NCBI GenBank assembly: GCA_030765645.1
Contig: JAVCCE010000072.1
Span: 84,252 to 148,251 of the forward strand
Length of the DNA: 64,000 nt
Direction of reading: 5' to 3'
Source: Candidatus Hinthialibacter antarcticus
Lineage (GTDB): Bacteria; Hinthialibacterota; Hinthialibacteria; Hinthialibacterales; Hinthialibacteraceae
The stretch's first letter is position 1; each line of letters begins with the position of its first letter. The position numbers were made by a program, and so were the translations under genes. Of this stretch, positions 26,591 through 35,517 are shown piece by piece. The notes beneath the pieces were generated by a model. That model did no database searches, had not been told where the DNA came from, and saw only the letters and a list, made by a program, of their open reading frames with translations.

Positions 26591-27781
26591 TTATAAGCCT
26601 TTGCGCAAAATCATGTCGCAGATCGGGCCGCGGCTGCGGTCGCCTTTCAGCACAATGTGGCCATAGCCGGGTTCGCCGAGGCAGGTTTTGACGATCCAGT
26701 TGAGTCCGTTGTTGAATTTGTTGAGATAGCGGTTATCAATTTGCTCGACATCGCCCAAGCAAATACATTTCGTTCCGTGGCTCATGCGCGTCAACAGGCT
26801 GCGCGCTTCGACGCGGGAGAGGTTCTGCGTCTCGTCGATGATGACCACGGCGTTTTCGATGTTCATGCCGCGAATGTAGGCGATGGGGAGAACTTCAAAT
26901 ATTTCGGTATTGAGTTTCAGTTTTTGCGGGGTCGAATCTTCGGTGAAGATGCGGCTGCATTTGCTGCCGCGCTGCATGTGAAGTTTATAAATCAGGTTGC
27001 GCAAATAACGGATGTAAGGCTCGACTTTATCTTCTATGTCGCCAGGCAAGAAGCCTAAGCCTTCGCCAATTTCAATGGTCGGCTTGACCAAGTAGATTTT
27101 TTCGTATTGCTTTTCTTGTATGGCAAGGTGCATGGCCGCCGCAAGCGCGATATACGACTTTCCGTAACCCGCTTTTGATTGAATGGAGACTAAGTTGATA
27201 TGCTCGTTCATCATCAATTCAAACGCGAGATTTTGGTAGACGTTAATGGGGCGCACGTTCCAGATTTTGTGGTCATAATCAATGACGCGGCGTTCGGTTG
27301 GCGTCATGTTGAATACGGGCTTGCCGTTTTCCCAGGTAAACGAATTCGGGATAAAGTCGTCGCCTTCTTCGGTGAACCCGGTGTAGAGTTGCGATTCTGA
27401 TTGAAACGGGATCGACTCTTCGAATGGTTCGCTGCGAACGGAATGGTATTTTGAGAGAACTCGAAACAATTTGTCGTTTGTGACGAGGATGGGGTCTTGC
27501 AATTCGGCGTCTTTGATGTCTTCCAGGATGCGTAGGTCGCCGTTGCCGTTTTGGCTTGATTTTTTGTTTACGCCGATGATTTTGACATATTGGCTTTCTT
27601 CAATTTCATCCACTGCGCGTGAGACGACTGGGGCGAGGCGTTTGTCGTGTTTGAGTCCATCTAATTCCAGGACGACGGTGTATGGAAGATAAATCTCATT
27701 TTCACTGCCGTTCCGAAGAATCTCGATACACTTGGGGTTATCGAGGAGAACGCTTGTATCAATTACATAATTCTTCCGCAT
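26591..27781 (-). CDS. PIN domain-PhoH family ATPase
   Basis: A 396-residue fusion of an N-terminal PIN ribonuclease domain (NYVIDTSVLLDNP at 3-15, with acidic residues in VVLELDGLKHDKRL and VTNDKLF) and a C-terminal PhoH ATPase. The PhoH part has Walker A SKAGYGKSYIALAAA, Walker B VVIIDETQNLS and the sensor CLGDVEQID. PhoH2/YlaK-type PIN-PhoH proteins are RNA helicase/ribonucleases in other bacteria. The start is the ATG at 27781, five bases after GGAGG; an upstream in-frame ATG would include the ribosome site. Its leader holds a hairpin and a 31-codon frame with the same start context. Confidence 0.92.
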   Translation of the reverse strand: MRKNYVIDTSVLLDNPKCIEILRNGSENEIYLPYTVVLELDGLKHDKRLAPVVSRAVDEIEESQYVKIIGVNKKSSQNGNGDLRILEDIKDAELQDPILVTNDKLFRVLSKYHSVRSEPFEESIPFQSESQLYTGFTEEGDDFIPNSFTWENGKPVFNMTPTERRVIDYDHKIWNVRPINVYQNLAFELMMNEHINLVSIQSKAGYGKSYIALAAAMHLAIQEKQYEKIYLVKPTIEIGEGLGFLPGDIEDKVEPYIRYLRNLIYKLHMQRGSKCSRIFTEDSTPQKLKLNTEIFEVLPIAYIRGMNIENAVVIIDETQNLSRVEARSLLTRMSHGTKCICLGDVEQIDNRYLNKFNNGLNWIVKTCLGEPGYGHIVLKGDRSRGPICDMILRKGL

Positions 27782-27810
27782 GAAGCCCTCCATCACAGGA
27801 AATAATCAGA

Positions 27811-27906
27811 TTAAATGTCTGAACTGGCGGACGTTGTCCGCAAGCGTACTCTCCTTTCGATGGTCGGGGTGGATTTTTGGCGCTGCTTATGAAGAATTGC
27901 TGGCAT
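27811..27906 (-). CDS. Possible 31-residue leader peptide upstream of PIN-PhoH
   Basis: A short frame starts with ATG at 27906 and ends TAA at 27811, giving a very basic 31-residue peptide (MPAILHKQRQKSTPTIERR at its start). Its start region GAGGGCTTCATGC is identical over 13 bases to that of the PIN-PhoH gene 125 bases downstream. The shared ribosome site makes translation plausible, but coding cannot be shown by eye. It may be a leader peptide or a duplication relic. Confidence 0.25.
   Translation of the reverse strand: MPAILHKQRQKSTPTIERRVRLRTTSASSDI
27827..27841 (-). other. Small perfect hairpin in the PIN-PhoH leader
   Basis: GCGGAC, a three-base loop and GTCCGC form a perfect 6-base stem inside the possible leader-peptide frame, 46 bases before the PIN-PhoH start. 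No T run follows, so a structural or processing role is more likely than termination. Confidence 0.3.
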
Positions 27907-28051
27907 GAAGCCCTCAATAAACATATTTCAGTCGATGAAACATTATAGCACAAAAGTTGAAGTTCTATTGTGAAATATATGTTAAGATTACCTATTGCAG
28001 GTCATGTTTCATATAAATGTTCTTTCTTAATACTAATCAACTATGTCTATA

Positions 28052-29521
28052 TTACTGAGTTGGTTGAATTGGTGCGATTTCTGGGTTTTTTCGCGCCCAG
28101 TTCAAATATTCATCCACGGTGTAAAAGGTTTCGTGTTGATAGAGAGCGCCCTTCTCTTCCACTCTCGCTTTCCAATTGCTCTCCCATGAATCGCCAGTCG
28201 CGTCCATCCAGGCGAGCGTCCTGGCGTCTAAATTTTGTTGGACAGGGGCGTATTTTGGATTGCCAACCAGGTTATTCATTTGATAGGGGTCATTTTTAAG
28301 ATCAAATAATAGCCAGGGTTTATCTTGATAGCGGGCGTACATATACCGTTCCGTGCGAACGCCGCGCCATGCGTTTTCTACAGTCCCGTGAGCGTAGGGG
28401 CCGAAAATTTGCATGAAGGCGGAATCGGGGCTTTTGTCGGTTTTGCCTTCGATATACGCGGACAGGTCGCTGCCCTGCATTTCTCTTGGTACATCAAGCC
28501 CACACAGTCCGAGCATGGTGGGCGCCATGTCAACATGGGTGAACATCGCCTCGCTGACATGGTTCTGACGCGCGTTCTTTGGATAGCGCACGATCCCTGG
28601 AACCACGGCTGATTCTTCGTGCGGTTTGCGCTTGAGGCGCAGCCCGTGCGACCCCAACATGTCGCCGTGATCAGATGTAAAAATAACGATGGTGTCATCG
28701 GTGAGACCCAGTTGATCTAACTGATCGAGAATGCGCCCGACCTGGTCATCAATCGCAGTGATCGCAGCGTAATATTTGGCGATGTCTTCCTTGCTGCCGA
28801 GTTCCGTTCCAGGTTTCCAGTTGGGGCGAAGCGTGATCGCTTCTGGATCATACATATCCTCATATTTTTTTGGTGCGCCGTAGGGGTTATGCGGCGGCCC
28901 CATGCCCACCATCAGGAAAAATGGATTGGTCTGGTTCGCTTGTATGAATTCAAGCGTCAGGTCAGTCCAGCCTTCCGGCTCAAATTTTTTGATAGGGATA
29001 GGCTCGTCGGTATCACGAAAATAGTGGTTATCAAAATGGCGGTGGCTGCATTGGTTGGCCGCCCAGTAATCGAAGCCTTGTCGCCTTGGCCCCGGCGGGA
29101 CGAACCCCGGCAAGCGCTTTCCACCGTCCAAGTGCCATTTACCGATGAAGCCTGTCTTGTAGCCAGCGGCGCCCATCAATTCAGCGATGCTGGTTTCGGA
29201 TTCCCGCAGTCGCAGGTCGTTGGCGATCATGCCATTGGCGCTGGCGTACTTGCCTGTTAGCAGACACGCGCGCGCCGCGCAGCAGACCGGCGTATTGGCG
29301 ACCGTGTTTGGAAACAGGATGCCTTCTTTCGCCAGGCGGTCGATATTCGGCGTTTTAACGTCGGGGTTGCCCATGCAGCCCATCGCTTGCCCGCGCATCT
29401 GATCGGGAAAAATAAAGATGACGTTTGGCGGGCGCGACTCATTCTTCGAAGATGCGACTGCTCCATGACTTGCGAGCGCCGCAGAGGTGGAAGCCATAAA
29501 ATGCCGACGGGAAATTTTCAC
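28052..29521 (-). CDS. Exported sulfatase (CxAxR type)
   Basis: A 489-residue sulfatase with a GTG start (AAGGAA 8 bases upstream) and a twin-arginine-type leader, RRHFMASTSAALASHGAVA. Metal-binding FIFPDQMRGQAMGCMGNPDVKTPNID begins the domain. The activation motif is CCAARACLLTGKY: the formylglycine cysteine is followed by X-Ala-X-Arg instead of X-Pro-X-Arg, a permitted variant. Further motifs are TGFIGKWHLDGG, FFLMVGMGPPHNPYG and VIFTSDHGDMLGSHG. It would remove sulfate esters from glycans in the periplasm or outside. A dedicated activating enzyme is not in the window. Confidence 0.92.
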   Translation of the reverse strand: MKISRRHFMASTSAALASHGAVASSKNESRPPNVIFIFPDQMRGQAMGCMGNPDVKTPNIDRLAKEGILFPNTVANTPVCCAARACLLTGKYASANGMIANDLRLRESETSIAELMGAAGYKTGFIGKWHLDGGKRLPGFVPPGPRRQGFDYWAANQCSHRHFDNHYFRDTDEPIPIKKFEPEGWTDLTLEFIQANQTNPFFLMVGMGPPHNPYGAPKKYEDMYDPEAITLRPNWKPGTELGSKEDIAKYYAAITAIDDQVGRILDQLDQLGLTDDTIVIFTSDHGDMLGSHGLRLKRKPHEESAVVPGIVRYPKNARQNHVSEAMFTHVDMAPTMLGLCGLDVPREMQGSDLSAYIEGKTDKSPDSAFMQIFGPYAHGTVENAWRGVRTERYMYARYQDKPWLLFDLKNDPYQMNNLVGNPKYAPVQQNLDARTLAWMDATGDSWESNWKARVEEKGALYQHETFYTVDEYLNWARKNPEIAPIQPTQ

Positions 29522-29631
29522 AATTTGAGTTCCTTATTCATTTGGACAATAGCGTAATGTAATTAACGCAATTATTTTGTATCCATTAATTCTACAAATC
29601 TACCATGAACGGGTTTGTTTCGTCAACAAAA

Positions 29632-29645
29632 GTGTATAATTACAC
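29632..29645 (+). promoter_or_regulatory. Candidate promoter -10 with overlapping inverted repeat
   Basis: A perfect TATAAT at 29635-29640 lies within the inverted repeat GTGTA-TAAT-TACAC (29632-29645), 54 bases before the RND adaptor gene. TTGTTT at 29615-29620 is a possible -35, but the spacing of 14 is short. An operator for a local regulator would fit this layout; no regulator gene is adjacent. Confidence 0.4.
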
Positions 29646-29698
29646 AATATACAAGTCTCCTCGATTATCTCAAATCATTTTTTCAGGAGCCTCACCCC

Positions 29699-30850
29699 AT
29701 GTTTAACTTACTCACGCGCCGCTATGTATGCGCTGCGTCTATCTTTTTTTTGACTTTCTCGTTGGTTGCAATTGCGCAGCCGCCCGATATGCCAGTGATG
29801 ATCCCCAGCGTTCGCGCTGACGCGGTGCGTATGGAAGACGTGCAAGAACGTCGGCAGATTACGGGAGATTTGCGGGCGAAGTTTCGTTCACAAGTCGCCG
29901 CGCTCGAAGAAGGCCGCCTGGTTAAAATTTTGGCGGACGAAGCGGACGTCGTCAAAAAAGGCGACCTCATCGCGCGTATTGACGACCGCCGCTTAAAGGC
30001 GCAACTCGACGGTTTGGAAGCGCAACGGCAGATTACCTTGGCGCAAAATGAAGCGCGGCGGGCGGAACTGAAAAACGCCCAATGGAACCTCAACCGCTTA
30101 AAGCCGCTGTGGGACAAAAAACTCACCACTGAACAGGAACTCGAAAACGCCAATATGCTTGTTCAGGTGAAAGAGGCCGAGGTTTTGGCGGGCGAACGGA
30201 CGTTGATACAAATAAAGAGCTCCATTGATCTCTTGAAAATTCGCCTGGAAGAAACCCGCATTGATGCGCCTTTCGATGGCGTAATAATTGAACGCAATGC
30301 CGAGTTGGGCGAATGGATTACGCCGGGCAACCTTGTTGTCACCATGATCTCGACCGGGACCATCGAAGCCTGGCTCGAAGCGCCGGAACGCATTGCCTAT
30401 CTGTTTCAAAAAGAAGGCGGCGATGTCCAAATTGAAATTTCCGCTAGCGGGCAATCTTTGGAACCAAAAGAAGTACGCATCATCCCCCAAGTCGACCCGC
30501 GCGTACGCACGATGTTTATTGTTGCCGACCTCGAAATGGACGCCAACCATTTGGCGCCGGGCATGTCGGTCACCGCGTCCTTACCGACTGGCGAACGCAA
30601 GACGCGTATGACGGTTTCAAAAGACGCGATTATGCATCAGGAAACAGGGTTCTTCGTATATAAAGCACAACAAAGTGAAGATGGCTACATTGCTTCGCCT
30701 GCGCCGATTACGCGGTTGTTTACCACTGGCGACCGGGTCGCGATTGAGTCGCCCGCTTTAGCGGAAAGTGACTTGGTCATTGTAGAAGGCAATGAACGAC
30801 TTTTCCCGATGTCGCCCATTTCTTTAATTGGGCAAACGGACGCAGAATAA
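29699..30850 (+). CDS. RND efflux periplasmic adaptor (membrane fusion protein)
   Basis: A 383-residue adaptor. The start at 29699 is set by AGGAG 9 bases upstream and by the signal peptide (residues 1-24). Order of parts: a first lipoyl half with VAALEEGRLVKILADEADVVKKGDLIARIDDRRL, an alpha-helical hairpin (about 100-165), a second lipoyl half with IDAPFDGVIIERNAELGEWITPGN, a beta-barrel, and a membrane-proximal domain. It bridges the inner-membrane pump at 30882 to an outer-membrane channel. No TolC-like gene is present nearby. The pump gene starts 31 bases after its stop. Confidence 0.92.
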   Translation: MFNLLTRRYVCAASIFFLTFSLVAIAQPPDMPVMIPSVRADAVRMEDVQERRQITGDLRAKFRSQVAALEEGRLVKILADEADVVKKGDLIARIDDRRLKAQLDGLEAQRQITLAQNEARRAELKNAQWNLNRLKPLWDKKLTTEQELENANMLVQVKEAEVLAGERTLIQIKSSIDLLKIRLEETRIDAPFDGVIIERNAELGEWITPGNLVVTMISTGTIEAWLEAPERIAYLFQKEGGDVQIEISASGQSLEPKEVRIIPQVDPRVRTMFIVADLEMDANHLAPGMSVTASLPTGERKTRMTVSKDAIMHQETGFFVYKAQQSEDGYIASPAPITRLFTTGDRVAIESPALAESDLVIVEGNERLFPMSPISLIGQTDAE

Positions 30851-30881
30851 TCACTCAAAAAATGGAGCCTCAATTTTTACC

Positions 30882-33800
30882 ATGAAATTGGTTGAAGGAT
30901 CAATACAACAACCGATCACCGTAACAGTCTGCGTGATTCTCGCCTTGCTGGCTGGGTTCGTCGCGCTGAACCGCGTTCCGATTCAGCTGACGCCGGAGAT
31001 CGAAGACACAGTCATTGCGGTGACGACGACCTGGGAAAATGCGAGCCCGCAAGAAGTCGAAACCGAAATCGTCGATGAGCAGGAAGAGCGCTTACAGGGC
31101 GTTTCCAATTTGCGCTTGATGACGAGCGTCAGCCAACGCGGGCAAGGCGAAATTCGTCTGGAGTTTCAAGCTGGAACCAACAAAGACGTCGCCTTGCGCG
31201 AGGTGAGCGACAAACTACGCGAAGTTCCTGCGTATCCGTTGAATGTGGATGAGCCCGTTGTTTCTGACACCGACCCGCAGAGCCGGGATTATGTCGCTTG
31301 GTTGTTGGTCGCTTGCGATAATCCCGATTATGACGTGACAAAATTATACGATGTTCTTGATAAGCGTATGAAGCCTCAATTTGAGCGCTTGTCGGGCGTG
31401 GCTGAAGTGAACGTGTTGGGCGGGCGTGAGCGCGAAGTGCAGATTCGCGTTGATCCGGTCTTATTGGCGCAATATGGAATCACTTTCAGCCAATTGGCGG
31501 ACGCAATAAATATTACAAACCAAAATTATTCCGGCGGCGCGTTGGTCGATGGGAAATCTGACGTGCGGGTGCGTTCGATTGGCCGTTATAGCCAGATCGA
31601 ACAAACGAAGAATACCGTCATCAAACAAGACGAAGCGGGGCCGGTTTACATCCGCGATGTTGCCGATGTTGTTGAAACCTATAAAGAGCAAGCGGCCTAT
31701 GTGCGTTCACGCGGCATCCCGGTATTGGCGATTAATTTTCAACGTGAGATTGGCGCCAATGTTTTAGACGTGATGAAAAATATTCACGAAGAAATCGACC
31801 GCATGAGCCTACCCGGCGGGTTGATGGAAGTGATCGCCAATAGCGAAAATGTTGGCGGGAAACTGCGCCTGGTGCAAGTCTATGACCAGACGACCTATAT
31901 CGACCATGCGCTGAGCCTGGTACAAGAAAATATTTTCCTTGGCGGCGGGCTGGCAATCATTACGCTGCTGCTTTTTTTACGCTCACTGCGTTCGATTGGC
32001 ATCATCGCCATTGCGATTCCCATTTCAATTATTGGCTCAATCGTGTTGTTGTACGCGATGGGGCGGACGGTCAATGTCATCAGCCTGGCAGGTATGGCGT
32101 TCGCTGTTGGAATGGTGGTCGATAACTCGATTGTTGTTTTGGAAAACATTTACCGACACCTTGAGATGGGCAAGTCCGTGCGTCAGTCGGCGCTTGAAGG
32201 CGCCCAGGAAGTCGCAGGCGCCGTCCTTGCTTCGACGCTGACAACGCTCATCGTATTTATTCCGATTCTCTTAATTGAAGAGCAAGCGGGACAGCTGTTT
32301 CGCGACATCGCATTGGCAATTTGCGCGGCGGTTGGAATCAGCTTCATTGTCGCGATAACGGTGATTCCGTCCGCGTCGGCATTGTTTTTGCGCAACCGGG
32401 ATTACAGCAAAAAACCAACGCCTTCTTTGGATTCAAAACGTGGATCGGGCGCGAAGGTTTTTCTGCGCGTATTGTTCTTTTTCATTTGGCTTCCCTATTA
32501 CCTCTTTACGCACTTTTCAGAAATTGTCAGCAGCCAAGTCCGTTATTTGTCAAACACGGTTTTTTTGCGCTTGGCGATTATTGCGATTTTTGCGGTCGTT
32601 ACGATTACTGGCGCCTATTTTCTGTTGCCGCCGATTGATTATTTGCCGCAAGGAAACCGCAACATTATTTTTGGTATGTTGATTCCGCCGCCCGGGTATA
32701 ACTTAGAAAAATTATCGTCGGTCGGTAAACGCATTGAGGCGCGCATTCGGCCTTTTTGGCAGCAAACCGAAGCGATATTTGAATTTGAAAAAGGCAATAT
32801 GAAGCCAGACCCCGACTCATTGGTTCAGTTGCCTGCCAGCCCAATGCCAGGGGCGCCGCTGATGACGCCGCCTGCGATAAAAAATTATTTTTTAGTGGCT
32901 AGCAATGGCGCGATGTTTCACGGCGCGATCAGTGACGACGACGAAAAAGTCGTCGATATTATTCCCCTGTTTCAGTACGCGACCGCATCGGACGTTGCGC
33001 CCGGGTTTATTGGTTTCGCGTTTCAACTTCCACTATTTCGCATCGGCGGCACCACCGGTTCAGCGGTCAATATTGATCTCTCCGGGCCGAATTTGTCGCA
33101 AGTGAGCGGGGCCGCTGGCGCATTATTTGGAAACATCGTTGCTCAATACGGCCCCTATTCTTTGCAGCCGGAACCAAGCAATTTCAATGTGCCGAGTCCT
33201 GAACTTCAGGTGCTTCCTAATTTAATCAAATTAACGGACATGGGGTTGACGCCCCGAGACATCGGCCTTGCGGTTCAAGTGAATGCGGACGGCGCTTTTG
33301 TTGGAGAGTATGAAGTTGAGGGCGAACGTATCGACTTGGTGTTGATTTCGAAAGATGCGAGTACGAAGAATGAATTAACGGATTTGTTGCGCGTCCCGTT
33401 GTCGACGCCTGACGGGGCGAATGTGACGTTGGAAAGCGTGGCTGATTTTAACCGCACGGTTCGGCCCGACCAGATCAAACGGGTGGCGCGTCAGCGCGCG
33501 GTCACGCTGCAATTCACGCCGCCGCCGGGAATGCCGTTGCAAAATGCCATAGATGACATTGGGGGCATGATTGAACAGTTGCAAACCGCCGGGCAAATTC
33601 CGCCGGAAGTGCAAATCAATCTGACCGGCAGCGCGAGCAAACTGGGCGCGATGCAAACCGCGTTGCTTGGCGACGGTACATTTTCGGGCATGACGCAAAG
33701 TTCGTTGTTTCTTGCTTTGTTGGTTGTGTATTTGTTAATGTGCGTGTTGTTCCAAAGTTGGGTTTATCCATTGGTGATTATGGTGACGGTGCCGCTGGCG

Positions 33801-34232
33801 ACGTTCGGCGGGTTACTGACATTGGCGGGTGTCCATTACTGGAGCCTGATCGACCGCCACATGCCAATTCAAAATATGGATGTGCTGACCATTCTCGGCT
33901 TTGTAATTTTGGCTGGCGTCGTGGTCAATAACGCGATCTTAATTGTCCACCAGACGTTAAATTTTCTGACGACAGACAGCAACATGGACCCAAAAGAAGC
34001 GATTGCGCAAGCGACGGAATCCCGCGTACGTCCGATTATGATGAGTACGCTGACCTCAGTGGGCGGTATGGCGCCGCTGGTGTTAATGCCCGGCGCGGGT
34101 TCAGAACTCTATCGAGGCCTTGGCAGCGTCGTCGTTGGCGGGTTGCTTGTTTCAACTGTGTTTACGTTGGTTTTGATTCCACTGGTGTTGAGCGTGGTAT
34201 TCGATATCCAGCGGATGTTTACACGGCAATAA
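30882..34232 (+). CDS. RND efflux pump, inner-membrane transporter (HAE1-like)
   Basis: A 1116-residue proton-driven exporter of the AcrB/HAE1 family. It has the N-terminal TM1 region (MKLVEGSIQQPITVTVCVILALLAG), two large periplasmic domains and twelve helices. TM4 carries GMAFAVGMVVDNSIVVLENIYRH with the proton-relay acidic residue. The repeated C-terminal half has GFVILAGVVVNNAILIVHQ and ESRVRPIMMSTLTSVGGMAPL. A linker of about 60 residues (around 520-580) between the halves is longer than usual. It exports small molecules through the adaptor encoded upstream; the specificity is unknown. The ATG at 30882 gives a normal N-terminus, though its ribosome site is weak. Confidence 0.94.
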   Translation: MKLVEGSIQQPITVTVCVILALLAGFVALNRVPIQLTPEIEDTVIAVTTTWENASPQEVETEIVDEQEERLQGVSNLRLMTSVSQRGQGEIRLEFQAGTNKDVALREVSDKLREVPAYPLNVDEPVVSDTDPQSRDYVAWLLVACDNPDYDVTKLYDVLDKRMKPQFERLSGVAEVNVLGGREREVQIRVDPVLLAQYGITFSQLADAINITNQNYSGGALVDGKSDVRVRSIGRYSQIEQTKNTVIKQDEAGPVYIRDVADVVETYKEQAAYVRSRGIPVLAINFQREIGANVLDVMKNIHEEIDRMSLPGGLMEVIANSENVGGKLRLVQVYDQTTYIDHALSLVQENIFLGGGLAIITLLLFLRSLRSIGIIAIAIPISIIGSIVLLYAMGRTVNVISLAGMAFAVGMVVDNSIVVLENIYRHLEMGKSVRQSALEGAQEVAGAVLASTLTTLIVFIPILLIEEQAGQLFRDIALAICAAVGISFIVAITVIPSASALFLRNRDYSKKPTPSLDSKRGSGAKVFLRVLFFFIWLPYYLFTHFSEIVSSQVRYLSNTVFLRLAIIAIFAVVTITGAYFLLPPIDYLPQGNRNIIFGMLIPPPGYNLEKLSSVGKRIEARIRPFWQQTEAIFEFEKGNMKPDPDSLVQLPASPMPGAPLMTPPAIKNYFLVASNGAMFHGAISDDDEKVVDIIPLFQYATASDVAPGFIGFAFQLPLFRIGGTTGSAVNIDLSGPNLSQVSGAAGALFGNIVAQYGPYSLQPEPSNFNVPSPELQVLPNLIKLTDMGLTPRDIGLAVQVNADGAFVGEYEVEGERIDLVLISKDASTKNELTDLLRVPLSTPDGANVTLESVADFNRTVRPDQIKRVARQRAVTLQFTPPPGMPLQNAIDDIGGMIEQLQTAGQIPPEVQINLTGSASKLGAMQTALLGDGTFSGMTQSSLFLALLVVYLLMCVLFQSWVYPLVIMVTVPLATFGGLLTLAGVHYWSLIDRHMPIQNMDVLTILGFVILAGVVVNNAILIVHQTLNFLTTDSNMDPKEAIAQATESRVRPIMMSTLTSVGGMAPLVLMPGAGSELYRGLGSVVVGGLLVSTVFTLVLIPLVLSVVFDIQRMFTRQ

Positions 34233-34323
34233 ACGTGAAATGCTTACAAATTTTGTCGTTCTTCTTGCCCTCAGCGTATTCTCCCAGTAAAACATAGATG
34301 TGGATTTGATTAAGAGGAGCGCT

Positions 34324-35517
34324 ATGAAATCATTCTATCTATATTTTCTATTCGTTGTTTCAGCCCTATTTTCATCTACGTCATTCGCGCTGGAAGTCAA
34401 AGTTGACGCCGGACCGTTCCCCCTGAATCACACCCCGGTTTTTCTGGAGATGAATAGCGCTCCATCTGAAAATGTCGTTGTAACGCATGGCAGCCAAGTT
34501 CAAGTCGGGCAAATAGAGCGCCTGGAAAACGGGCGCGTGAAAGTCTGGTGGATGGTTGATTCACTTCAGAAAGAATCGAGCAAAGTCTATTCGATTTCTT
34601 TTGAATACGCCCCACCAGCCCAAAAATTCTCATGGTCATCGGAAGAAAAAATAGGGATGGATTTATCTTACGGCGACCGTACGCTATTGCGATATATGCA
34701 CCCGTCTTATGACCCGAATGATGTTGAATCGACCAAAAAACCATTCCATCATGTATTTGATCCAACGGGCGCCCATCTGATTACCAAGGGAGTTGGCGGT
34801 AAATATTCTCACCATCGCGGAATCTTTTTTGGTTACAACAAAGTGTATATTGGCGGCGACGTTGTTGATATCTGGCACGCCCGCAACGGCGAACATAGCG
34901 TTCACCGTGAAGTTGTTCGTGAATCGGTTGGCGCCGTGTTTGGCGAGCAAGTGTTATTGATTGATTGGAAAGACGCCAAGGGAAAGCCGTTTATCCAAGA
35001 GACGCGCACGTTGCGGGTCTATCAACCCGCAGATGACCAATTTTTGGTTGAATTCTGGACGGAATTACAATCGCTTCGCGGTCATATTCGGTTGGAGGGC
35101 GACCGCCAACATGCAGGCGTTCAATTTCGCGCGGCTCAAGAAGTCGCGGAGCATGAAAACACGACGCGTTTTCTTCGCCCTGACATCTGGAAGCACCTAG
35201 AACCTGAAAAAGCGAATAATGCTGAAAATTTTGTTGATCTGCCTTGGAACGCCATGCAATTCACCGTGGAAGACACGCGCTATACTGCGGCGTATCTGAC
35301 CGACCCTGCAAACCCGGACGGCGCGCGCTTTTCAGAACGGGCGTATGGCCGGTTTGGCGAGTTCGTTCCTTATGAAATCACCGAAGACCAACCTCTACGC
35401 CTGCATTATCAATGGTGGATCAAGACGGGCGACGATGTTTCGCGGGAAACCATCGAAGCGCAATATCAAACGATGGTTGATCCACCAAGAGTGAAGGTCA
35501 TTGTGAATGATCGCTAG
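34324..35517 (+). CDS. DUF6807 (PmoA-like) secreted protein
   Basis: A 397-residue protein with a signal peptide (residues 1-22, after GAGGAG and 4 bases). The conserved block GVGGKYSHHRGIFFGYNKV, DIWHARNGEHSVHREV and later EGDRQHAGVQFRAAQEVAEH define the DUF6807/PmoA-like family. This family is named after a methane oxygenase operon gene but in fact is widespread in glycan-degrading Planctomycetes and Bacteroidetes. Its function is unknown; neighbours with GH and Gfo/Idh/MocA genes suggest carbohydrate handling. Its stop overlaps the convergent nitrilase gene via CTAG. Confidence 0.85.
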   Translation: MKSFYLYFLFVVSALFSSTSFALEVKVDAGPFPLNHTPVFLEMNSAPSENVVVTHGSQVQVGQIERLENGRVKVWWMVDSLQKESSKVYSISFEYAPPAQKFSWSSEEKIGMDLSYGDRTLLRYMHPSYDPNDVESTKKPFHHVFDPTGAHLITKGVGGKYSHHRGIFFGYNKVYIGGDVVDIWHARNGEHSVHREVVRESVGAVFGEQVLLIDWKDAKGKPFIQETRTLRVYQPADDQFLVEFWTELQSLRGHIRLEGDRQHAGVQFRAAQEVAEHENTTRFLRPDIWKHLEPEKANNAENFVDLPWNAMQFTVEDTRYTAAYLTDPANPDGARFSERAYGRFGEFVPYEITEDQPLRLHYQWWIKTGDDVSRETIEAQYQTMVDPPRVKVIVNDR

